Below, one piece after another: positions 1 to 11,645 of a DNA stretch of 64,000 nt (its first letter is position 1; each line of letters starts with the position of its first letter). The notes under the pieces are model-generated. The model worked only from the letters and a program-made list of their open reading frames with translations. It had not been told where the DNA came from and made no database searches. The stretch covers positions 1,426,001 to 1,490,000 of the forward strand of contig JAOANR010000002.1 in the NCBI GenBank assembly GCA_030278955.1. Direction: 5' to 3'. Made by a program: the position numbers and the translations under genes. The DNA is from Hygrophila difformis. Taxonomy: Eukaryota; Streptophyta; Magnoliopsida; Lamiales; Acanthaceae.

Positions 1-3000
1 TAGTCAGGAATTTCCTACTCAAGTATTTTCCTGAAAGCAAAGTTGACGAATGGGTAGACAAGATCTCTAGTTTCAAGATGAGAAAAGGGGAATCTCTTAA
101 GGATGCCCGGGACAGATTCTTCGACATGCTCAAGAGATGCCCACAACATGGTATAACTGAAAGAAGGTTATTGAAGATTTTCTTCACCGGACTAACTCAC
201 ACCTGGCAGATGATGATCAATACCACTGGAGGGGAACAATTGCTTCAAATGCCACTTGATAGAGCGTGGTCAACAATAGATACTATGACAGCCAGCAGGG
301 CAGTCCTCCAGGACGATGATCCACCATCTCCTACCAGAAAAAGTCTTGTCATCCATACAGATAAAAATGAAGAGAAATTTGCAGCACTCTCCAAGCAGAT
401 TGCTGATCTACAGTTGGCTCAGCAAGCAAATCAACAGGCTCAGCATCAACAACAACAGCAACCAGTAATGGTCCTTCAACCTGCTCCAATGGAACCTGTG
501 TATCAGTGCGGAATTTGCTCAGGGCCACATCACAATGATCAGTGTCCACAAATTCAGGAAGCCCCAAAGCAAGATGAGAGCTGCAACTACACCGGGTTCC
601 AAAACAAACACCCGAATCTGAGCTATGGTAATACTCAGAACGCACAAAATGCACATCTTCTGAACCCACAACAACCAAATCAGCAGCAGTTTCGTCCTCC
701 ACAACCATTTTATCCACAACAACAGATGTACCCACAGAGACCTTTCCAGCAGGTGAACCAACAGAATAGGCCATTTGGACAGTTTGCACCAGTCCCGGTG
801 AACTTTCCACAACAACCTTATCCTATTGCTCAAGATAATACTTACTCTTTAAAGGTGGAAAATGCTCTGAAGGAGTTCATTGTTAAGCAGACAGAGACGA
901 AGAACCAACTGCAGGCTTCAATCAAGAATGTTGAGAATTCAGTAACAGAGATGGCCAAATTATTACAGCAGAGAGAAAAAGGAAAATTACCAAGTTCTTC
1001 TGAAACAAATCCACAATGTAAGGCAGTTACATTGAGGGGAGGAAAAGAGGTTGCTGATCCTGAATTTGAAAAGAAAAGAGATAGGTTGCTGCAGCAGAAA
1101 AAGTTCAAGGATGTTCAAACAATGGAAGAAGATGATCACCCTGAACAGAGACAGATACTTGAGGATAAGGGTTTGGAAAAGAATGTCTTAGGATATTCCT
1201 TTCCTAAGGAAAAAGAGGGAGGTAATGATAATCCTAACTCTACAGGTAACAAAAAGGATTCACTGGATGAGCACATGCCCAGGATACCATATCCTGGGAG
1301 ACTCAAAAATGATCTTCAAGAAATTAAATTTAAGAAATTTCTTGAAAAGATTAAGGCCATTGAAATATCAATCCCTTTGGTTGAATTAATTGCTGAAATG
1401 CCCACTTACGCTAAGTTTCTGAAAGAATTAATTTCAGGGAAAAGAAGTGCAGGAGAGCAGCACATGGTGGTCCTAAATCAAAACTGTAGCTTGGTTCTTC
1501 AGCAGAGGATTCCTCCAAAGCTTGAAGATCCAGGGAGTTTCACTTTACCTCTGATTATCAACTGTAAAGAAGCTGGGCGAGGACTCTGTGACTTAGGAAG
1601 CAGCATCAATGTAATGCCACTGGCTATGGCGAGACGTTTGGATTTGGGAAAGATGAGGCCAGTCAATATGACCCTCTTCTTTGCTGATCAATCGAGCACC
1701 AGACCAGAAGGGATCATTGAAGATGTTATAGTAAAGACAGGAGGCCTTTGTTTTCCAGCTGACTTTGTCATTCTTGATATCGACGAAAATGTCAGAATTC
1801 CTATCATATTGGGAAGGCCTTTTCTGGTGACTGCGGGAGCCATGATTGATGCAAAGAATGGCATAGTGAAGCTTCATGTTGATAACCAGGAGGTCACTTT
1901 TGACATGATGAAGATGTCAACATATCCTTTTAACGCTTTTGAAACCAATGTAGCGGGGAATGAATTAGAAGATAGTACTATGGAGGGGGGAAATCTTTTT
2001 GATTATTATAATTTCTTTACCACTGATGTAACTGAGAACAATCTCACCCCACTCACAAATGCTAAAGATGCTACTTTTGCTTACTTGTGTGCGGTTAGAT
2101 TCGCTGATCCTGAGACTGGTGAAATCAAGGATGGATCAGAAAGTGAGGATATGCCATCTTCAGAGCAATCTGAGGATGACATTGATAAAACAGACCCTTT
2201 TGAGGAAGGATCTGATTTAAAGATGGAAGTGCAAACTCGAAGCAGATTAACTCCATCAATAGAAAACCCACCTGAGCTTGAGCTTAAAGTATTACCAGAA
2301 CATCTTAAGTATGCCTTCTTGGCAGACAAAAAGAAGCTTCCGGTAATAATTTCATCCAAATTGAGTGAAGAACAAGAACAAGCTCTAGTATGTACTCTTA
2401 AAAATCATATTCAGGCAATTGCTTGGACTATAGCAGATATCAAAGGCATCAGTCCACACATTTGTATGCATAGGATTCTGATGGAGGAAGAATACAAACC
2501 TTCCAGACAACCACAAAGGAGGCTAAACCCACCAATGCAGGAAGTTGTCAAGAAGGAGGTAATCAAGCTACTTGATGCAGGTATAATCTATCCTATCTCT
2601 GATAGTAAATGGGTAAGTCCAACGCAAGTTGTACCCAAAAAGGGTGGGATTTGTATTGTGACAAATGAACATGGTGATGAAGTAGCGACAAGACCAGTAA
2701 CTGGTTGGAGAGTTTGCATTGACTATAGAAAATTAAACACTGCCACAAGAAAAGATCATTTTCCTTTACCGTTCATTGATCAAATGTTAGAAAGATTGTC
2801 AGGTAAACCATTTTACAGTTTTCTAGATGGTTATTCAGGTTATAATCAAATAGTTATTGCTAGTGAAGATCATGAGAAAACAACTTTTACATGCCCATAT
2901 GGAACATTTGCTTATAGAAGAATGCCTTTTGGATTATGTAATGCTCCTGCTACATTTCAAAGATGCATGATGAGTATTTTCTCTGATTTTATTGAAAAAT

Positions 3001-5168
3001 GCATTGAAGTGTTTATGGATGATTTTACTGTTCATGGAACCGACTTTGAAGATTCTTTAAAAAATTTGTCAAAAATTTTGCAGAGATGTGAGGACACTAA
3101 CTTAGTTCTTAACTGGGAAAAGTGTCATTTTATGGTTCAAGAAGGAATTGTCCTGGGACACAAAGTATCTAGAGCAGGAATAGAAGTAGATAAGGCTAAG
3201 GTTTCTGTAATAGCAAATCTACCACCACCTAAAACAATTAAGGCAGTAAGGAGTTTTCTTGGTCATGCTGGTTTTTATAGAAGGTTTATTAAGGACTTTT
3301 CTAAGATAGCAAGACCCTTGTGTAATCTTCTTCATAAGGATGTGACATTCAGCTTTGATGAAGACTGCTTAACAGCTTTTAAGACTTTGAAGGAGAAATT
3401 AATCACTGCACCTATAGTTCAGTCTCCTGATTGGAGTCTACCTTTTGAGCTTATGTGCGATGGAAGTGAGAATGCAGTAGGAGCAGTTTTGGGGCAACAC
3501 AAAGAAGGCAAACATCATGTTATCTATTATGCTAGCCATACTCTTAATGATACCCAGATAAACTACACTACTACAGAAAAGGAAATGTATGCTGTAGTTT
3601 TTGCCTTTGATAAGTTCAGACAGTATCTTATTGGAGCCCAAACTATAGTTTACACAGATCATTCTGCATTACGATATCTTTTCTCAAAGCAAGAAGCCAA
3701 ACCGAGGTTGATAAGATGGGTTTTACTTCTACAAGAATTTGACATTATTATCAAGGATAGAAAAGGAAAAGATAATGGAGTAGCAGACCACCTTTCTAGA
3801 TTGGAGGAGAAAACAGAGAAGGAGGAAGTTGTAAATGATAAATTCCCAGATGAACAATTGTATGCTTTGCAGTTGCATCAATTTGATTGTCCCTGGTTTT
3901 CAGATTTTGCTAATTATCTAGCTTGCAAGATTGTCCCAAAATTTAAAGACTCTCATCAGAAGTCGAGGTTTTTCAGAGAAATTCAGAAGTACTATTGGGA
4001 TGACCCCTTTTTATTCAAGTTTTGTTCAGACCAGGTTATTAGGCGCTGTGTTCATGAAAAAGAAGGTTTCCAAATTGTCAGAAAGTGTCATGAGAACCCT
4101 TTAGGAGGCCATCATGGTCCTGCTAGGACTGCTAGAAAAGTTCTAGACTGTGGGTTTTACTGGCCAACTATCTTTTTGGATTCCCAGAAACTTATAAAGA
4201 TGTGTGATAGATGTCAAAGATTGGGAAACATTTCAATGAGAGAAGAAATGCCTCAAAAGGGGATTTTAGAAGTAGAGATATTTGATGTCTGGGGAATTGA
4301 TTTTATGGGACCATTTCCCCCATCTTTTGGTAATCATTATATTTTAGTAGCTGTTGATTATGTTTCAAAATGGGTAGAGGCAGTAGCCTTACCCAATAAT
4401 GAAGCTAAACAAGTTACTAAATTTCTACAGAAGAATATTTTTACCAGGTTTGGAGCCCCTCGTGCCATTATATCTGATGGAGGATCTCACTTTGTGAATA
4501 AACTTTTTGAGAAATTACTAAAGCAGTATGGTGTTCATCACAAAGTTGGATCACCATATCATCCTCAGACAAGTGGACAGGTGGAGGTATCTAATAAGGA
4601 AATCAAGCACATTCTACAAGCTTCTGTGAACATTACAAGAAAAGACTGGTCAAAGAAGTTAGATGATGCTTTATGGGCTTACAGAACTGCTTTTAAAACT
4701 CCTATAGGAATGTCTCCCTACAGATTAGTTTTTGGAAAAGCATGTCATCTTCCAGTTGAGTTAGAACATAGAGCATATTGGGCCATTAAAATGCTCAACA
4801 TGGATTTTCAGTCAGGACAAGATAAGAGGAAGTTTGATCTGTCTAAACTAGAAGAGATGAGACTGGAAGCATATGAAAGCAGCAAGATTTATAAAGATCG
4901 AACTAAGAAAATTCATGATTCAAAAATTAAACATAAAGAATTTTCTGTTGGTCAATTGGTTTTGCTTTATAATTCTCGTTTGAAATTATTTCCAGGTAAG
5001 CTCAGATCAAGGTGGACAGGACCATTTCCTGTTGTAGCTGTTCATGACAATGGATCAGTGACAATTATGCTCAATGAAGGAGAAAAGACTGTAAATGGAT
5101 ACAGGCTGAAGGAATATATTGGTCAACAAGATCTAAATATCCAAACTGAATATTTGGATAATCCTTAG
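1..5168 (+). CDS. Gag-Pol polyprotein of element A (Athila-like, 5' partial)
   Basis: The reading frame is already open at base 3; the first ATG is at 78 (1,696 residues from there). It encodes the capsid and replication enzymes of an Athila/Tat-type Ty3 element. Residue numbers count from base 78. End of the gag domain, about 1-75. Zinc knuckle C-x2-C-x3-H-x4-C near 141. Gln/Pro-rich linker. Protease with DLGSS near 505, the D-L-G-S/A-S variant usual in Athila. Reverse transcriptase with F-M-D-D near 979-982. RNase H from about 1120. Integrase with an H-H/C-C zinc region (C-D-R-C), then the catalytic Asp in IDFMG, Asp in SDGG and Glu in VEVSNKE. No internal stop or frameshift is seen, so this pol looks intact and fairly young. 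The stop is followed at once by an A-run and a G-run. Confidence 0.93.
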   Translation, partial: VRNFLLKYFPESKVDEWVDKISSFKMRKGESLKDARDRFFDMLKRCPQHGITERRLLKIFFTGLTHTWQMMINTTGGEQLLQMPLDRAWSTIDTMTASRAVLQDDDPPSPTRKSLVIHTDKNEEKFAALSKQIADLQLAQQANQQAQHQQQQQPVMVLQPAPMEPVYQCGICSGPHHNDQCPQIQEAPKQDESCNYTGFQNKHPNLSYGNTQNAQNAHLLNPQQPNQQQFRPPQPFYPQQQMYPQRPFQQVNQQNRPFGQFAPVPVNFPQQPYPIAQDNTYSLKVENALKEFIVKQTETKNQLQASIKNVENSVTEMAKLLQQREKGKLPSSSETNPQCKAVTLRGGKEVADPEFEKKRDRLLQQKKFKDVQTMEEDDHPEQRQILEDKGLEKNVLGYSFPKEKEGGNDNPNSTGNKKDSLDEHMPRIPYPGRLKNDLQEIKFKKFLEKIKAIEISIPLVELIAEMPTYAKFLKELISGKRSAGEQHMVVLNQNCSLVLQQRIPPKLEDPGSFTLPLIINCKEAGRGLCDLGSSINVMPLAMARRLDLGKMRPVNMTLFFADQSSTRPEGIIEDVIVKTGGLCFPADFVILDIDENVRIPIILGRPFLVTAGAMIDAKNGIVKLHVDNQEVTFDMMKMSTYPFNAFETNVAGNELEDSTMEGGNLFDYYNFFTTDVTENNLTPLTNAKDATFAYLCAVRFADPETGEIKDGSESEDMPSSEQSEDDIDKTDPFEEGSDLKMEVQTRSRLTPSIENPPELELKVLPEHLKYAFLADKKKLPVIISSKLSEEQEQALVCTLKNHIQAIAWTIADIKGISPHICMHRILMEEEYKPSRQPQRRLNPPMQEVVKKEVIKLLDAGIIYPISDSKWVSPTQVVPKKGGICIVTNEHGDEVATRPVTGWRVCIDYRKLNTATRKDHFPLPFIDQMLERLSGKPFYSFLDGYSGYNQIVIASEDHEKTTFTCPYGTFAYRRMPFGLCNAPATFQRCMMSIFSDFIEKCIEVFMDDFTVHGTDFEDSLKNLSKILQRCEDTNLVLNWEKCHFMVQEGIVLGHKVSRAGIEVDKAKVSVIANLPPPKTIKAVRSFLGHAGFYRRFIKDFSKIARPLCNLLHKDVTFSFDEDCLTAFKTLKEKLITAPIVQSPDWSLPFELMCDGSENAVGAVLGQHKEGKHHVIYYASHTLNDTQINYTTTEKEMYAVVFAFDKFRQYLIGAQTIVYTDHSALRYLFSKQEAKPRLIRWVLLLQEFDIIIKDRKGKDNGVADHLSRLEEKTEKEEVVNDKFPDEQLYALQLHQFDCPWFSDFANYLACKIVPKFKDSHQKSRFFREIQKYYWDDPFLFKFCSDQVIRRCVHEKEGFQIVRKCHENPLGGHHGPARTARKVLDCGFYWPTIFLDSQKLIKMCDRCQRLGNISMREEMPQKGILEVEIFDVWGIDFMGPFPPSFGNHYILVAVDYVSKWVEAVALPNNEAKQVTKFLQKNIFTRFGAPRAIISDGGSHFVNKLFEKLLKQYGVHHKVGSPYHPQTSGQVEVSNKEIKHILQASVNITRKDWSKKLDDALWAYRTAFKTPIGMSPYRLVFGKACHLPVELEHRAYWAIKMLNMDFQSGQDKRKFDLSKLEEMRLEAYESSKIYKDRTKKIHDSKIKHKEFSVGQLVLLYNSRLKLFPGKLRSRWTGPFPVVAVHDNGSVTIMLNEGEKTVNGYRLKEYIGQQDLNIQTEYLDNP

Positions 5169-5183
5169 TTTTCTGTTTTCTTA

Positions 5184-5898
5184 AAAAAAAAAAAAAATAG
5201 GGGGGTGGATACTACCCAGGTTAACTGAGTAGTATTCCCCTTTTCTTTAGATTTATTTTTCATCTCTAATTCTTTTATTCTTTATTTTCAGGAATCCGAG
5301 AAATGAAGCTGTGATGGAATGAAGGAGGAAGAGACATGAATCTTCAAACAGGTTTTTGAGTATTAAGTGTTTGGAAAATGGAGTATGAATGGATCCTGAG
5401 GCCACGCTTCTGTAATTTTGTCAAAGCGTGAGTTAAAAATGAATTACTCTTACTCACGCTTTGTAAAAGTTATGATGCAAGGTGATCAGTTCAAATTTTT
5501 ATTCTGTCAAAATTATAATTTGTTAAGGAATAGAGTTTGGTGTCTACGCTTTGTTGAAAAACAAAGCGAGACTATTTTACTCTGGGAATTGTACAAGAAT
5601 GTTTTCTCGCTTTGTAATTAACAAAGCGAGAAAAGGATTTTTATACCCACGCAATGACAATCGACAGAGCGAGAGTCTGGGAATTTTGAACGGATAGATT
5701 TTCAAACTTCTCAAAGACCAAAATACCCTTTTCAGACTCTTCTTCTTCTCGTACACTAACCATCACGTCGTTTCAACCGCCAGTAATTATGGCAGAATTT
5801 AGTTTTTCTGCTATAAAATCTAGTCGAATCCTCCTCTTCTTTCATCTCAAACATTTCCATCCTGAGAAATTATCTTAGAACCATATTCAAAAGATAGA
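5184..5898 (+). promoter_or_regulatory. Purine tract and LTR-like internal promoter driving the F-box cluster of element A
   Basis: An A14 run and a G6 run (about 5183-5205) resemble a polypurine tract. They are followed by TGGATACTAC and a hairpin with 7-bp arms ATACTAC (5209-5215) / GTAGTAT (5229-5235). A pyrimidine-rich stretch ends in a good splice acceptor (TTATTTTCAG, near 5291). From 5403 to 5675 lie several palindromes of the CTCGCTTTGT/ACAAAGCGAG type; the best is a perfect 14-bp stem with a 5-base loop at 5602-5634. A TATA box (TATAAAAT) is at 5812-5819, 80 bp before the ATG of the first F-box gene. Order and palindrome type match the U3 of this element's own LTR. Either this is an LTR 5' fragment reused as a promoter, or the start of an older nested LTR. 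Confidence 0.6.
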
Positions 5899-6639
5899 AT
5901 GGTCGCAGCAGCTCCAAATGCTAGAACATCCATTCTAGACATTCCTGAAGAAATCTTGGGAGATATTCTCTCAAGGTTGGGAAGAGAAGAGATGAAGGAT
6001 GTAGCCAGGTTAGCCCCAACCTGCAAAAAGTTCGCCAAAGCAACTATGGCGCCTATAGTATGGAGGAGGGCAAATGTGGAAAGGAGGATGACTGCAGAGA
6101 GGACACTTGACTCTCATTACATCCGAATACTTCGAAGATGCAGAGAGGCGGGAAATTTCATGCTGAAGCTAGAACCTGCACTCTTGAGATTCTGCAATAC
6201 AGGGCTCAAGGAAGCCGCTTTTGAAGTTCTTAAACCTGGAGTCGATGACAACCATCACCCCTCAATCTTTATCAAGGCCTTCATTCTTTTGAGTTTGGAG
6301 AGCCTTGAGGAAATTGATGAGGGATTGTATCTTCTCGGATCAATCCTTAAAGATGAAGATCATATCCGCAAGATGGAGGCGAAGATCAGCAAGCTATTCA
6401 ATGAAAGCGAAGAGGAGCCTAATCCCTTTAAGGGGCAAGGACATCGCGAGTACTATGATTATTTAGCGCCACATAGTAGGGACTTAGTTAGGGAACCTCC
6501 ACACTTTAACTATGGTGCCACAAACATTGATTGTTTGTGTTGTGAGGTTACTAGTTTAGTTAGGAGATTAAGAGAAAATTTTAATGAGCATGTAATTGAA
6601 TCTGAGTCAGAATTAGAAACTGATTCAGATTCAAACTGA
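5899..6639 (+). CDS. F-box protein 1 of element A (intronless copy)
   Basis: 246 residues. F-box at about 12-60 (LDIPEEILGDILSRLG, then the conserved TCKKF region), which in known families docks on SKP1 in an SCF ubiquitin ligase. The rest resembles the helical repeat half of plant F-box proteins of the At2g35280-like group (family assignment from memory): C-R-E-A-G-N at 81-86, LKPG near 111, P-N-P-F-K-G-Q at 174-180, C-x2-C at 212-215, and an acidic Ser/Glu/Asp tail. The first 17 coding bases end in CC and run straight on into AAATGCTAG. In gene 2 the same point is interrupted by an intron after its 17-base first exon, so this copy lacks that intron exactly. A TATA box lies 80 bp upstream. 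Substrate unknown. Confidence 0.85.
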   Translation: MVAAAPNARTSILDIPEEILGDILSRLGREEMKDVARLAPTCKKFAKATMAPIVWRRANVERRMTAERTLDSHYIRILRRCREAGNFMLKLEPALLRFCNTGLKEAAFEVLKPGVDDNHHPSIFIKAFILLSLESLEEIDEGLYLLGSILKDEDHIRKMEAKISKLFNESEEEPNPFKGQGHREYYDYLAPHSRDLVREPPHFNYGATNIDCLCCEVTSLVRRLRENFNEHVIESESELETDSDSN

Positions 6640-7014
6640 TCGATTATGTAATCTCTTAATTTGTATCTAAATACTAACCCCTTTTGGTGTTGCTATATAT
6701 TTACTCCTCGCTTCATTTTTATTAAAAGGAAACAACTTGATTGATCTTATCCTTTACATTAGATTTTTATCTGTCCTTTTAAATAAAAATCTTCGAAATA
6801 GGGTTATTTTAGGCTTAATCATTACTCCCTGCAGAGACAAGATTTACTATCTTGACCCCTGCAGTCTTTAGATAAAAATAGGCGTCTCTGTCCTTGCAGT
6901 CATTCCTCTCACTTGTCATTTCAAAAAAATTTTCATCAGATTTTCTTCTCTTACTCAAGAAGAAATCGCCATACACCATTTTTATCACTCTCAACCATTC
7001 TCATAAGCAAGAAC
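6640..7014 (+). promoter_or_regulatory. 3' end of F-box gene 1 and promoter/5' UTR of F-box gene 2
   Basis: No coding sequence. It holds the half-palindrome CTCGCTTCAT at 6707-6716, a motif also found in the element's LTR (near 19128), a TATATATT at about 6694, and two CTGCAG sites about 30 bp apart flanking GACAAG/CTTG. The 5' UTR contains a phrase (AAGAAATCGCCAT) that recurs before F-box gene 3 (AAGAAACCGCCAT), so genes 2 and 3 were duplicated together with their leaders. Confidence 0.4.
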
Positions 7015-8084
7015 ATGGCCGAGAACAATCCGTAAGCAATCTCGTTCATCTTTTCTTTCTTTTATTCTTAGTTCTATTTTTGAAAAATTTGTTGTCAGAT
7101 TGCATTTCTAGACCTAGGGTTCATGTTTCTATTAGGGAATGGTTGTAGAAAACGAAACATTAATCATTTAAGATTCCTCATAACTAAGAGCCGTTTCTTT
7201 ACACTCATTAATCCAGAGAATCTTTTCTGAAATTTTTAGTTTGTAACTGATGCATTATCCATATGAGACTTTGGAACTTCATATTAGGAATGAAACTCCC
7301 ATTTCGAATATACTATTCCCCTGTGTTCCTCATTATATTATTTTCTGGAAACAGAAATGCTAGGAATCCACAGCGCATTGGGACTCAAATATCCCATTTA
7401 CCCACTGAGTTGTTGGGGGATATTCTATCAAGAATCGGAAAGGATAATGTTAGAGAGCTCTTCAGGATAGCAGAAGTCTCTCCATTATTTTACCAGGCAA
7501 GCAAAACCCATCTTGTATACAAGAGAGTGGACTTGGAATCGTGTATGAGGTGGAGAGAGGATGTTTATCCGGACAACCAGAAAAGATTCATTCGAGAGTG
7601 TCAAAATGCAGGGAACTTCATGTTCAACATTGAACCTGCATTAAAGGCATTTGTGGAGGAAAAAGATGAGAAGAAGGCATATGAAATCCTCAAGCCAGGA
7701 CTAGATGATGGGCATGAACCTACTATTCTGCTCAGAACGATGCTCCTATTAACAAAACAAGAGGATAAGTGGATTGAAGAAGGATTAGAGTTGGTCCAAA
7801 CAGTAGCTTCTGATGTTTTAGAAGTGGTTTTCATTAAAATCTATCTTTTTCATTGGTTCACTCATATTCCTCAACTTCCAAATCCTTTTCTAGGGCAACC
7901 AGAGATGAGCTACTGCAAGGATCACACCTTGCAGGTTCGAGTCTTACTACCACCACACATCAGGATGGACTGCATCCCATGTCAATTCTTTGACATGGTG
8001 AGGCAGTTTAGACTGTATTGTGGTGAAGTGTTTCCTGATGAGTTCATGTGGACCGACTCCGATGATGAGGGAATTGACCCTTGA
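7015..8084 (+). CDS. F-box protein 2 of element A (two exons)
   Basis: Exon 1 is 7015-7031 (17 bases, M-A-E-N-N-P, split after CC) with donor GTAAGC. Exon 2 is 7355-8084 after acceptor AACAG. Joined length is 747 bases, 248 residues, in frame. I chose this start over the longer ORF beginning at 7263 because that ORF starts inside the intron, and gene 3 has the same tiny first exon. F-box at about 18-60 (ISHLPTELLGDILSRIG). Then C-Q-N-A-G-N, EILKPGLDDG, P-N-P-F-L-G-Q followed by C-K-D-H, and C-I-P-C near the end with an acidic tail. It is closest in sequence to F-box protein 4. Probable SKP1-binding substrate receptor; target unknown. Confidence 0.82.
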
Positions 8085-8726
8085 GCAGTTAGAGCTAGAA
8101 ATTCTATAGTATTATATATGTTTGTAATTTCTGGATATTTTGATGTATTCTGGATCATTTGGATTTTATGTATTACAATTCTCCTACTTTTCTATTTTGT
8201 ATGATCAGTTTCTTTACTCAATTCAAAAATGAATTAAAGATGAAACTGGAAATCAGGAAATGGGATGGAAGAATTGGTAATCTGTAAATAAATAAGCTAA
8301 GGGTGGATTTTTGTTAGGCATTAAGATGAATCTGGTGAAGAAGATTTAACCAGACTTAATATTAAATTTAGAAGTCTTAATCCTTTTCAATGATTACCCC
8401 TCGCTTTGTTCTCAACCAATCCAATTTTATCCAATTTATGTTGTTTGAGTTCTTTAACTCAGTTTTTGAATTAATAACCAGACTCACTGATGTGGCAGGT
8501 CTAGAATGAGTGAGTACACTCTGAGTACTTGAGTACCCTACTTTTTATTCTTTAACTAGGCCAGCCCATTGTTTTATATAAGACCTATAACCTTCTTATC
8601 TTTTCAAATCATTTTCATAACTTTTCATATTCTCTCTCGAGAAGAAACCGCCATCTTTGAAGTTTTTCTTCTTCCTCTATTTGCGAAACTCTTCTTCAGT
8701 AACACTCAGCTTCAGGAACAATCCTA
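8085..8726 (+). promoter_or_regulatory. Intergenic region and promoter/leader of F-box gene 3
   Basis: No coding sequence. It carries the element-type half-palindrome CTCGCTTTGT at 8400-8409, a TATA-like TTTTATATAAG near 8570, and a leader similar to that of F-box gene 2. It is the last recognisable promoter in the cluster; genes 4 and 5 have none of this kind. Confidence 0.4.
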
Positions 8727-9640
8727 ATGGCGAGCAACAACCCGTAAGCTCTCCGTTCATTTTTCATCGCATTTCTTCCTGATGTTTAAAGTTGTTACAT
8801 TCTGCATTATAATGTCTTTACTCATACTAGGGTTTAAGTTTTTCATCCACTCTCGTTCTTCCCTAATTGTAAAACTTGGAGTATAATTTCAACTGATTCT
8901 TCTTCTTTAAAATTCGACTAAATAACAGTGAGGAGCAGCCTTCTGAGTCCTCTGCTTTACATCTGACTGATCTTCCATTGGATGTCCTTGGGGAGATTCT
9001 GTCACGAGTAGGGCAGAGCAGCTTTGAAGATCTGCTCAAGTGCAAACAAATCTGTTCAACATTCACAATAGCCTCAGAATATCCTATTGTCCTTCGGAGA
9101 TTTAATGTACAGGATCTAGCCTTTAAAAGAATTTCCAATGAATCCTCTGGTAAAATCAATTTCCTAGATGCCTGTAGAGAGGCTGAGAATCATATTCTGA
9201 ATTTGCCCAAGGCCTTGGAATTGTTTATACAAGGGAAAGGATCCAAGGCATTTCAGATCCTGGATGAGGGAATAGAAGATAACTTTAAGATTTCCCAATA
9301 TTTTAAAGCTTTATGTTGCCTAAGTAAAAGTTCTAGGGAAGAGATAGAAACTGGACTTCGCTTAATTAGTCCAATCTTAAGGGATAGATTAAACAGTTAT
9401 GAATTTAGATACAATCTTCTCACCCTAGTTTCAGAATGGGAATATGTCCCAAATCCATTCTTAGGGCAGGAAAATAGGGAATTATGTGTTGTAGAAGTTC
9501 GTGATCAGGAAACCTTCCATAAGTCATCATACTATACAGCCGATCAGGTCTGCTATCTCTGCTGTGACACAAAAAGAGCCATAGCTGACTTTAGGATGGC
9601 AGCAGGGGAGAACTTTGATAATTATAGCATTAATGAATAA
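8727..9640 (+). CDS. F-box protein 3 of element A (two exons)
   Basis: Exon 1 is 8727-8743 (17 bases, M-A-S-N-N-P, ending CC) with donor GTAAGC; exon 2 is 8929-9640 after acceptor AACAG. Joined 729 bases, 242 residues, in frame. F-box at about 15-60 (LTDLPLDVLGEILSRVG, then CKQIC). C-R-E-A-E-N replaces the usual C-x2-A-G-N. P-N-P-F-L-G-Q, and C-Y-L-C close to the C-terminus. It shares more with F-box protein 5 (CK..C after the F-box, a Ser-Tyr-Glu stretch before the PNPF region) than with 2 or 4. AATAAA-like signals lie about 110 bases after the stop. Confidence 0.82.
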
Positions 9641-9831
9641 GCTTTTGGACAAAGGAGAAAGAGATTGATGTATGTGACATGTCTTCTAATTTTTAACTTT
9701 GGAACTGTCACTAGATCAGATATTTTGCACAATGTAATGTAGCCTGATTTTGATAATAAAATCTAATCTCATTGCTACATAAATGTTGAGTTTAACTTTG
9801 AATTCTGTGTTCTTTCTCCTTTTCTTTTCAG

Positions 9832-10585
9832 AAATGTCGAAAACCCTCAACTCTTGGAAACTCAATTACTTGATTTACCAATAGAGTTACTGGGAGACAT
9901 TCTGTCAAGACTAGGAATGGAAAGCATAAAGGCACTTTTTAGAGCGTCCGAAACTTCTAAGCAATTTCTCTCAGCAAGCAGGTCATCGTTAGCTCTAAAG
10001 AGAGCTAATCTGGAAACTTGTGCTGTTTGGAGAGGAGATGCTTATCCAAGTAACCAAGTCAGATTCATTAAAAGATGCCAGGATGCAGGCAACTATATGT
10101 TTAATATTGTGCCTGCATTGATAGCCTTTGTCGAGGATAAAAATGAGGAAAAAGCTTATGAAATTCTTAAGCCTGGTTTAGATGATAAACACAAACCAAC
10201 CACTTTCATAAGATCCTTTCTACTGCTTTCCAAACAAGATCCGCAGCTGGATGAGGAAGGAATTCAATTGATCAAATCTGTGACTCAAGATCCTTTTGAA
10301 CTTCTATTCTTAAAAATGAGTGTTCTCCACTGGCTCCTTTATGGTGAAAAGTTCCCAAACCCATTCCTTGATCAAGAGGAAAGGAGTTTTTGTAAGAATC
10401 ACTCTATCCAAGAGCGACAGCAATTACCTTTTAATGAAAGGATGGAGTGTATTCCTTGTGAACTGTTTGATTATGTCAAGCAATACAGAAGAGCAAGTGG
10501 CGAACTAGGCATATTATTTGAATGGGAGCAATGGAACAATGCAGAAGAAGATCAGAATGAAGAAGAACTACTAGAATTAGAATAA
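9832..10585 (+). CDS. F-box protein 4 of element A: coding exon without its own ATG
   Basis: The frame is open from a strong acceptor (TTTCTTTTCAG, ending 9831) to the stop at 10585. No ATG precedes the F-box in frame, so this is a downstream exon. The splice phase (one base left over) matches the CC-ending 17-base exons of genes 2 and 3; adding such an exon gives 771 bases, divisible by three. Only 191 bp separate it from the stop of gene 3 and I find no first exon there, so it may share exon 1 of gene 3 (8727-8743) by alternative splicing. F-box LLDLPIELLGDILSRLG, C-Q-D-A-G-N, EILKPGLDD, P-N-P-F-L-D-Q then C-K-N-H, C-I-P-C, and a Glu-rich tail. Closest to protein 2. Confidence 0.75.
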
Positions 10586-10745
10586 TCTAGAAATCAAGTG
10601 ATTGATATTTTCTTTGCTTGTATCTTTTGTGTTTTTGTCTTGGGACAGAGAATTATGTGGATGATTCAAAGCTGTACATCCCATTTCCATTAATGAATTG
10701 CATTCTCTAGTTTTTAATTCTATTCTTGTTTTTAACTTTACTCAG

Positions 10746-11493
10746 CTATGAAATTGGAACTTCATCAAAGCAACCAAGGACTTCACTAGAGAAATCTGGA
10801 TCGGGGGAAACTCAGATCACAGATCTTCCCTATGAGATTCTTGGAAACATTTTATCAAGATTTGCATTTGACCACCTTGAGACTGTCTTTAATTGTAAAC
10901 TGGTCTGCAAAGAGCTCGAAAAAGCTACTCATCATCCTTTAGTTTTGAAAAAGGCTTCTCATGAAGACTTTACAGCATGGGGATGGGGAACTTTTGAAGA
11001 GACACAAAGCATTTTCCTTGAAACCTGCAAAAATGCAGGAAATTGGATGTACCAGTTACATGAGGCACTGCGTTTGTTCGTCAAAGACAAGAATGAACAA
11101 GCAGCGTTTGAACTCTTAAAACCTGCAATTACTGATAATCACCCCCCATCCATCTATGTAAACGCTCTTATGCTCTTAAGTAAGGATGAAAGGGAAGAGC
11201 AAGAGAAGGGAATTTGGCTCTTCGCTCCTCTGTGCAAGAATAGACGAAGACTCAAGGATCTTCGACTTCAAGTCAGAGGGTGGTTATCCAGTTATGAGGA
11301 ATTCATCTCACCTTTTCAAGGACAACCCAAGAAGAGACTTTGTGACCTTATGAGCTATTATGATAACAATCATGGTCCCTCAAGGAATACTTATGGAGTT
11401 GTGTCAATTTACTGTATGAGGTGCTTAGTCTCTGAGCATTGTAATCTGTTTCTCAGATTTGGAATTGAGGCAGAGACACCTCCTCATTTGTAA
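10746..11493 (+). CDS. F-box protein 5 of element A: coding exon without its own ATG
   Basis: Starts after acceptor TTTACTCAG (ending 10745), 160 bp after the stop of gene 4, and runs to 11493. As in exon 4, no in-frame ATG precedes the F-box, and the splice phase fits a 17-base CC-ending first exon (765 bases joined, divisible by three). F-box ITDLPYEILGNILSRF, then C-K-L-V-C, C-K-N-A-G-N, LLKPAITDN, S-P-F-Q-G-Q, and C-M-R-C near the end. Likely a third alternative 3' exon of one transcription unit, or a gene that has lost its start. Resembles protein 3 more than the others. Confidence 0.72.
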
Positions 11494-11645
11494 TTGATAG
11501 GTTGAATGTCATAAGAAACACCATGCTTTGTAGTTCCATATTTTGAATCTGATGAACTATATGTTTTGCCTTTGATTAATGATGTTTTGAATTCGAATTT
11601 CCTGTTATTTTCTGATTAAATTAGACTCAGTTAGCATTGAAATGT

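Noticed and set aside
5206..5880. Reading 5206 onward as the true 3' LTR of element A, with the F-box cluster as ordinary host genes to its right
   Set aside because: No LTR 3' end (TCAAAAGYTTCA) or host flank follows. The cluster is bounded on the right by more element sequence and by an LTR of the same palindrome type, and element B shows the same order with its own F-box gene. It stays the main alternative.
7263..7354. ATG at 7263 as start of F-box protein 2
   Set aside because: It lies in the intron. The 17-base exon at 7015-7031 with GTAAGC donor matches the arrangement in gene 3 and the fused form in gene 1.
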